Source: RYN-111 sp963760125
GTDB taxonomy: Bacteria; Actinomycetota; Actinomycetes; Mycobacteriales; SCTD01
Direction: 5' to 3'
Length of the DNA stretch: 64,000 bases
Assembly (NCBI GenBank): GCA_963760125.1
Contig: CAVXBV010000009.1
Span: forward strand, 62,001 to 126,000
Shown here one piece after another: positions 60,675-64,000 of this stretch. Positions within the stretch are counted from its first letter, which is position 1; each line of letters starts with the position of its first letter. The notes under the pieces are model-generated. The model searched no databases, was not told the origin of the DNA, and saw only the letters and a list, made by a program, of their open reading frames with translations. The translations under genes were made by a program, and so were the position numbers.

Positions 60675-62987
60675 ATGTCCGGATCGATGGTCCGTGGCGC
60701 CTTGGCGCTGATCGTGCTCGCCCTGTCCACCCTTGCCGTCCTCACCCGCCCTGCCCAGCTCGGCCTCGACCTGCGCGGCGGCACCCAGATCGTGCTCGAG
60801 ACCCGCGACTCGCCCACGGTCAAGGCCGATCGCACCTCCACCGACCGGGCGCTCGAGGTCCTGCGCCGGCGCGTCGACGCGCTCGGTGTCAGCGAGCCGA
60901 CCCTGGCCCGCGCCGGTGACCGGCGGATCATCGTCGAGCTGCCGGGGGTGCAGGACTCGAAGGAGGCCTCCGCCGCCATCGGACGGACCGCGCAGCTCAC
61001 GTTCCACCCGATCCTCGGCGCCACGGCGCTCACCGAGGCTCCCGAGAAGGTGGACCCGACCACGGTCGACACCTCCAAGGAGCTCTCGCTGCCGGACGGG
61101 GGCGAGCAGCTCCAGCTGGCCCCGGCGACGCTCACCGGGGAGGGGGTCAAGGACGCCAGCGCCAACCTCGAGGAGCTCGGCACCGCGTGGCAGGTCGGCA
61201 TCGAGTTCACCGGCAAGGGCGAGAAGGCGTGGGGGACGCTCACCTCGGAGGCCGCCTGCCAACCGGTGGGTGATCCCCGTCGTCGCGTGGCGATCGTGCT
61301 CGACGGCGAGGTCATCTCCTCGCCGCAGGTGGACCCCTCGGTCCAGTGCGAGGTCGGCATCCAGGGCGGTGCCACGCAGATCACCGGCGGCTTCGGACGG
61401 GAGGGGGCTGCGGAGCTCGCCGCCCTCGTCAAGGGCGGGGCCCTGCCCGTCCCCGTCGAGATCATCGACCAGCGGAGCGTCGGACCCACCCTCGGCGCGG
61501 ATGCCATCGCGGCCAGCAAGAGCGCCGGCATCATCGGCCTCGCCCTCACCGCGATCTTCCTGTGCTTCGTCTACCGCCTCATGGGGCTGCTCGCCTCCGT
61601 CGCGCTCGCGAGCTACGGGCTCATCAGCTACGGCGCACTCGTCGCGATCGGCGCCACCCTCACCCTCCCCGGGCTGGCCGGGCTGCTGCTCTCGGCAGGG
61701 CTCGCCATCGACGCCAACGTCCTCGTCTTCGAACGCGCCAGGGAGGAGTACGCCGCAGGCCACCGTCGCGGCCTGCGTGGCGCGGTCGCTGACGGGTTCC
61801 GCAACGCCTGGTCGGCGATCGCCGACTCCAACGCGACCACGCTGCTCGCGGCCGGGCTGCTGTTCCAGCTGGCCTCGGGTCCGGTGCGGGGCTTCGGCGT
61901 CACCCTGTGCATCGGCGTGGTGGCCTCGATGGTCTCCGCGCTCGTCGTGGGGCGGGCTCTCGCGGAGTTCGCCGTCAACCGCAAGGGTGTCCGGGACCAT
62001 CCGCGGATCACCGGGCTCGCCGACCTCGGCCGCTTCCGGCGGTGGCTGCAGCGCCGCAACCCGCAGGTGACGCGCCACGGTGCCCGTTGGCTGGCGGCGT
62101 CGCTCATCGCGGTGGTCGTCGCCACGACCGGGATCGCGGTCAACGGGCTGGCGCTGGGGGTGGAGTTCACCGGCGGGCGGCTCGTGGAGTACGGCACCAG
62201 CAGCCCGATCGACGTCGAGCGGGCGCGCAAGGTGCTGGCCGAGGCGGGCTTCCCGCAGTCCGTGGTCCAGCGGTCCGGCGACGGCGATCTCACTGTCCGG
62301 TCCGGCACGCTCTCCGACGCCGAGCAGGACCAGATCACCACCGCGCTGTCCGGGCTGGCCGACGACGTGACCGAGAAGCGCGACGAGCTGATCGGCCCGA
62401 CGCTCGGCGACGAGCTGCGGACCAAGGCGCTGATCGCGCTGGGGATCGCGCTGCTCGCGCAGCTGGGCTACCTGGCGTTCCGGTTCCGCTGGACGTTCGC
62501 TGCCGGGGCGGTGATCGCGATGCTGCACGACGTCCTGATCGTGGTCGGCGTGTTCGCCTGGCTCGGAAAGCCGATCGACGGGATCTTCCTGGCCGCCGCG
62601 CTCACGATCATCGGTGTCTCGATCAACGACACGATCGTGACGCTCGACCGCATCCGCGAGACGTGGGCCGCGCACCGGACCAAGCCGCTCGTGGAGGTCG
62701 CCAACGACGCGGTCCTCGCCACCGCGCCGCGGACGCTCAACACCGGTCTCGGGGCGATGTTCATCCTCGGGGCGCTCACCGTGCTGGGGGGTGACTCGCT
62801 GACCGACTTCGCCCTCGCGCTGCTGCTCGGGCTGTTCGTGGGGACGTACTCCTCCGCGTTCACGGCGATCCCGCTGCTGCTGTTCTTCGAGCGGTTTACG
62901 CAGGCCGCGCCACCGATGCCGAAGGTGCGGACCCGCCCGGAGGCCCGGCGTCCACCGCCGCGCCGCACCGCGCCGCGGCTCACCTAG
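60675..62987 (+). CDS. secDF: SecD-SecF fusion protein translocase component
   Basis: 770 residues. The SecD half (about 1-440) has LGLDLRGGTQIVLE, the P1-domain strands, and the RND helices with LLLSAGLAIDANVLVFERAR carrying the proton-relay Asp. The SecF half (about 450-745) has ALGVEFTGGRLVEY and the helix TIIGVSINDTIVTLDRIRET with its Asp. These use the proton gradient to complete Sec export. In actinobacteria separate secD and secF near ruvB/yajC are common, so a fused copy here may be an additional or replaced system. ATG60675 follows GGAGG. Confidence 0.93.
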   Translation: MSGSMVRGALALIVLALSTLAVLTRPAQLGLDLRGGTQIVLETRDSPTVKADRTSTDRALEVLRRRVDALGVSEPTLARAGDRRIIVELPGVQDSKEASAAIGRTAQLTFHPILGATALTEAPEKVDPTTVDTSKELSLPDGGEQLQLAPATLTGEGVKDASANLEELGTAWQVGIEFTGKGEKAWGTLTSEAACQPVGDPRRRVAIVLDGEVISSPQVDPSVQCEVGIQGGATQITGGFGREGAAELAALVKGGALPVPVEIIDQRSVGPTLGADAIAASKSAGIIGLALTAIFLCFVYRLMGLLASVALASYGLISYGALVAIGATLTLPGLAGLLLSAGLAIDANVLVFERAREEYAAGHRRGLRGAVADGFRNAWSAIADSNATTLLAAGLLFQLASGPVRGFGVTLCIGVVASMVSALVVGRALAEFAVNRKGVRDHPRITGLADLGRFRRWLQRRNPQVTRHGARWLAASLIAVVVATTGIAVNGLALGVEFTGGRLVEYGTSSPIDVERARKVLAEAGFPQSVVQRSGDGDLTVRSGTLSDAEQDQITTALSGLADDVTEKRDELIGPTLGDELRTKALIALGIALLAQLGYLAFRFRWTFAAGAVIAMLHDVLIVVGVFAWLGKPIDGIFLAAALTIIGVSINDTIVTLDRIRETWAAHRTKPLVEVANDAVLATAPRTLNTGLGAMFILGALTVLGGDSLTDFALALLLGLFVGTYSSAFTAIPLLLFFERFTQAAPPMPKVRTRPEARRPPPRRTAPRLT

Positions 62988-62993
62988 CGACGA

Positions 62994-64000
62994 TCAGGTG
63001 CGGGTGAGGGTGCGGGTCCCGCTGCGCTCGACGGTGGCGAGGTCGGTGCCGAGGTAGTCGGCGACCACCAGCGGGTCGTCGCGCACCTCGGCCGGCGTCC
63101 CGAGGGCAAGCGTCGTCCCGCGGGACAGGCACTGCACCCGGTCGGACAGCGCGAGCACCAGCGGGATGTCGTGCTCCACCAGCAGGATCGACGCGTCGAG
63201 CTCCGCGCGCAGGTCGACGAGCAGCGGGACGAACGCCTCGCTCTCCCTTTGCGCGAGACCGGCGGTGGGCTCGTCGAGCAGCAGCACGCTGGCCTGCTGG
63301 GCCAGCAGGCAGGCGAGCTCGACGACCCGCCGGGTGCCGGTGGACAGCCCGGTGACGGGTCGGTCGGCGTACTCCCCGAGCCGCAGCCGGTCGATCACGT
63401 CGACGGCCGTCGCCTGCTTGGCGCGCTCAGACGCGCGGGCCATCGGCAGGGCCAGCAGCGAGGGCACGAGCTCGGCGCGGTCGCGGGCCTCCAGCGCCAG
63501 CAGCACGACCTCGCGGACCGTGAGGTCCTGGAACAGCCGCGCGTCCTGGAACACGCGACCGACGCCGCGCTGCGCCCGTTGGTCGTCGCGCAGATCTGAC
63601 ACGTCGCGACCGGCGAGCAGGACCGCGCCGCTGTCCGGCGTACGCCGTCCGGCCAGGACGTCGAGCAGGGTGGACTTCCCGGCGCCGTTGGCACCGATCA
63701 GACCGAGCACCTCACCCGGACGCAGCGACAGGTCGACGCCGTCGAGCGCGGTGCGCCCGCCGAACCGCACGGTGATCCCGCGCGCCTCCAGCGCCGTGGC
63801 GCCATCGGCCACCTGAGCACGCTCGGCGCCAGCGGTCGTGACGCGGGCCGGTCCGGCCGGCGGGGCTGCCTCGGGAAGCCGGGAGGCAGTGGGGAGGTGG
63901 CGCTCGAGCAGCTGCGCGAGGGCGTCGCGGCCGGCGGCGAGGATCCCGGCGAGGCCGGTCGGCACGTAGAGCAGCAGCAGCAGGATCCCGATGCCGCTGA
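62994..64000 (-). CDS. LivM-LivG fusion, ABC branched-chain amino acid uptake (5' end cut)
   Basis: 335 codons are visible and the frame stays open to the window edge. The first visible residues (IGILLLLLYVPTGLAGIL) look like the last helix of a LivM-type permease, then a linker leads to an ATPase domain: IGANGAGKSTLLDVLAG (Walker A), Q-loop GRVFQDARLFQDLTV, signature LSTGTRRVVELA (variant LSTGT), SVLLLDEPTAGL (Walker B) and VEHDIPLV (H-loop). This is the fused permease/ATPase found in some actinobacterial LIV-type importers. Converges with secDF. Confidence 0.88.
   Translation of the reverse strand, partial: SGIGILLLLLYVPTGLAGILAAGRDALAQLLERHLPTASRLPEAAPPAGPARVTTAGAERAQVADGATALEARGITVRFGGRTALDGVDLSLRPGEVLGLIGANGAGKSTLLDVLAGRRTPDSGAVLLAGRDVSDLRDDQRAQRGVGRVFQDARLFQDLTVREVVLLALEARDRAELVPSLLALPMARASERAKQATAVDVIDRLRLGEYADRPVTGLSTGTRRVVELACLLAQQASVLLLDEPTAGLAQRESEAFVPLLVDLRAELDASILLVEHDIPLVLALSDRVQCLSRGTTLALGTPAEVRDDPLVVADYLGTDLATVERSGTRTLTRT

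Noticed and set aside
57240..62675. Minus-strand 1811-codon frame across UPF0182 and secDF
   Set aside because: Longest open frame in the window, but it is antisense to two strongly supported genes and has no recognisable domain; it results from high GC at third positions.

Overview
The window is very GC-rich, densely packed, single-chromosome-type sequence from an actinobacterium. This is shown by a WhiB7-type regulator with its Cys cluster and AT-hook, a mycoredoxin (CGYC), a UvrD2-type helicase with tetracysteine and HRDC regions, an ANTAR regulator, UPF0182 and PPA1309-like proteins, DUF5679, and many start codons lying 6-7 nt after a TAnnnT -10 hexamer (leaderless mRNAs). No rRNA, tRNA, CRISPR array, transposase or integrase was seen. 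The genus cannot be named from the sequence alone.

Layout. 1-9.6 kb: a sulfatase cut by the window edge, a small barrel-like protein divergent from a LuxR-type regulator, an operon of an M16 peptidase pair with NudC, a DUF1206 membrane protein, a uridine-kinase-like/ANTAR pair and mycoredoxin. 9.6-12.9 kb: uvrD2 (one frameshift) followed by whiB7, whose long leader carries an upstream ORF and mutually exclusive RNA hairpins. 13-22.5 kb: two large secreted beta-propeller proteins facing each other, an alkaline-phosphatase-superfamily enzyme whose halves look circularly permuted, and a roughly 1 kb mazEF island inserted at its 3' end between 28-bp direct repeats. 22.5-29.2 kb: signalling genes (PAS-GAF-SpoIIE phosphatase, ECF sigma/anti-sigma pair, hybrid histidine kinase). 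29.4-33.7 kb: sdhCAB succinate dehydrogenase with dodecin as the last gene. 33.8-40.1 kb: a heterodimeric ABC exporter whose two nucleotide-binding domains are degenerate in complementary ways, then ABC1 kinase, ThiF-like and DUF5679 genes. 40.2-46.7 kb: a sensor kinase whose start codon abuts a strong hairpin, a subtilisin-like protease with 15 ARQW repeats, an RlpA-like secreted protein and an enoyl-CoA hydratase-family enzyme. 46.7-52.8 kb: a non-coding stretch with DnaA-box-like sites, a DUF2342-type protein behind a 15-codon leaderless upstream ORF, and three genes broken by single-base frameshifts (SDR, ECF sigma, small protein), together with moaE. 52.8-64 kb: a PDZ-Lon protease, a large sensor kinase, a PPA1309-like protein, UPF0182, a SecDF fusion and a LivM-LivG fusion running off the right edge.

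Themes. Signal transduction is heavy (three histidine kinases with no adjacent response-regulator gene, SpoIIE, ANTAR, LuxR, two ECF sigmas). Envelope functions are also frequent (secreted propellers, LPxTG anchor, subtilase, RlpA, SecDF, UPF0182). The most mechanistically complete signal is the whiB7 leader: WhiB7-type promoter, 73-codon upstream ORF, intrinsic terminator, and an antiterminator pairing that starts inside the upstream ORF. The single-base frameshifts restore long clean reading frames on both sides, so assembly error is at least as likely as true gene decay.
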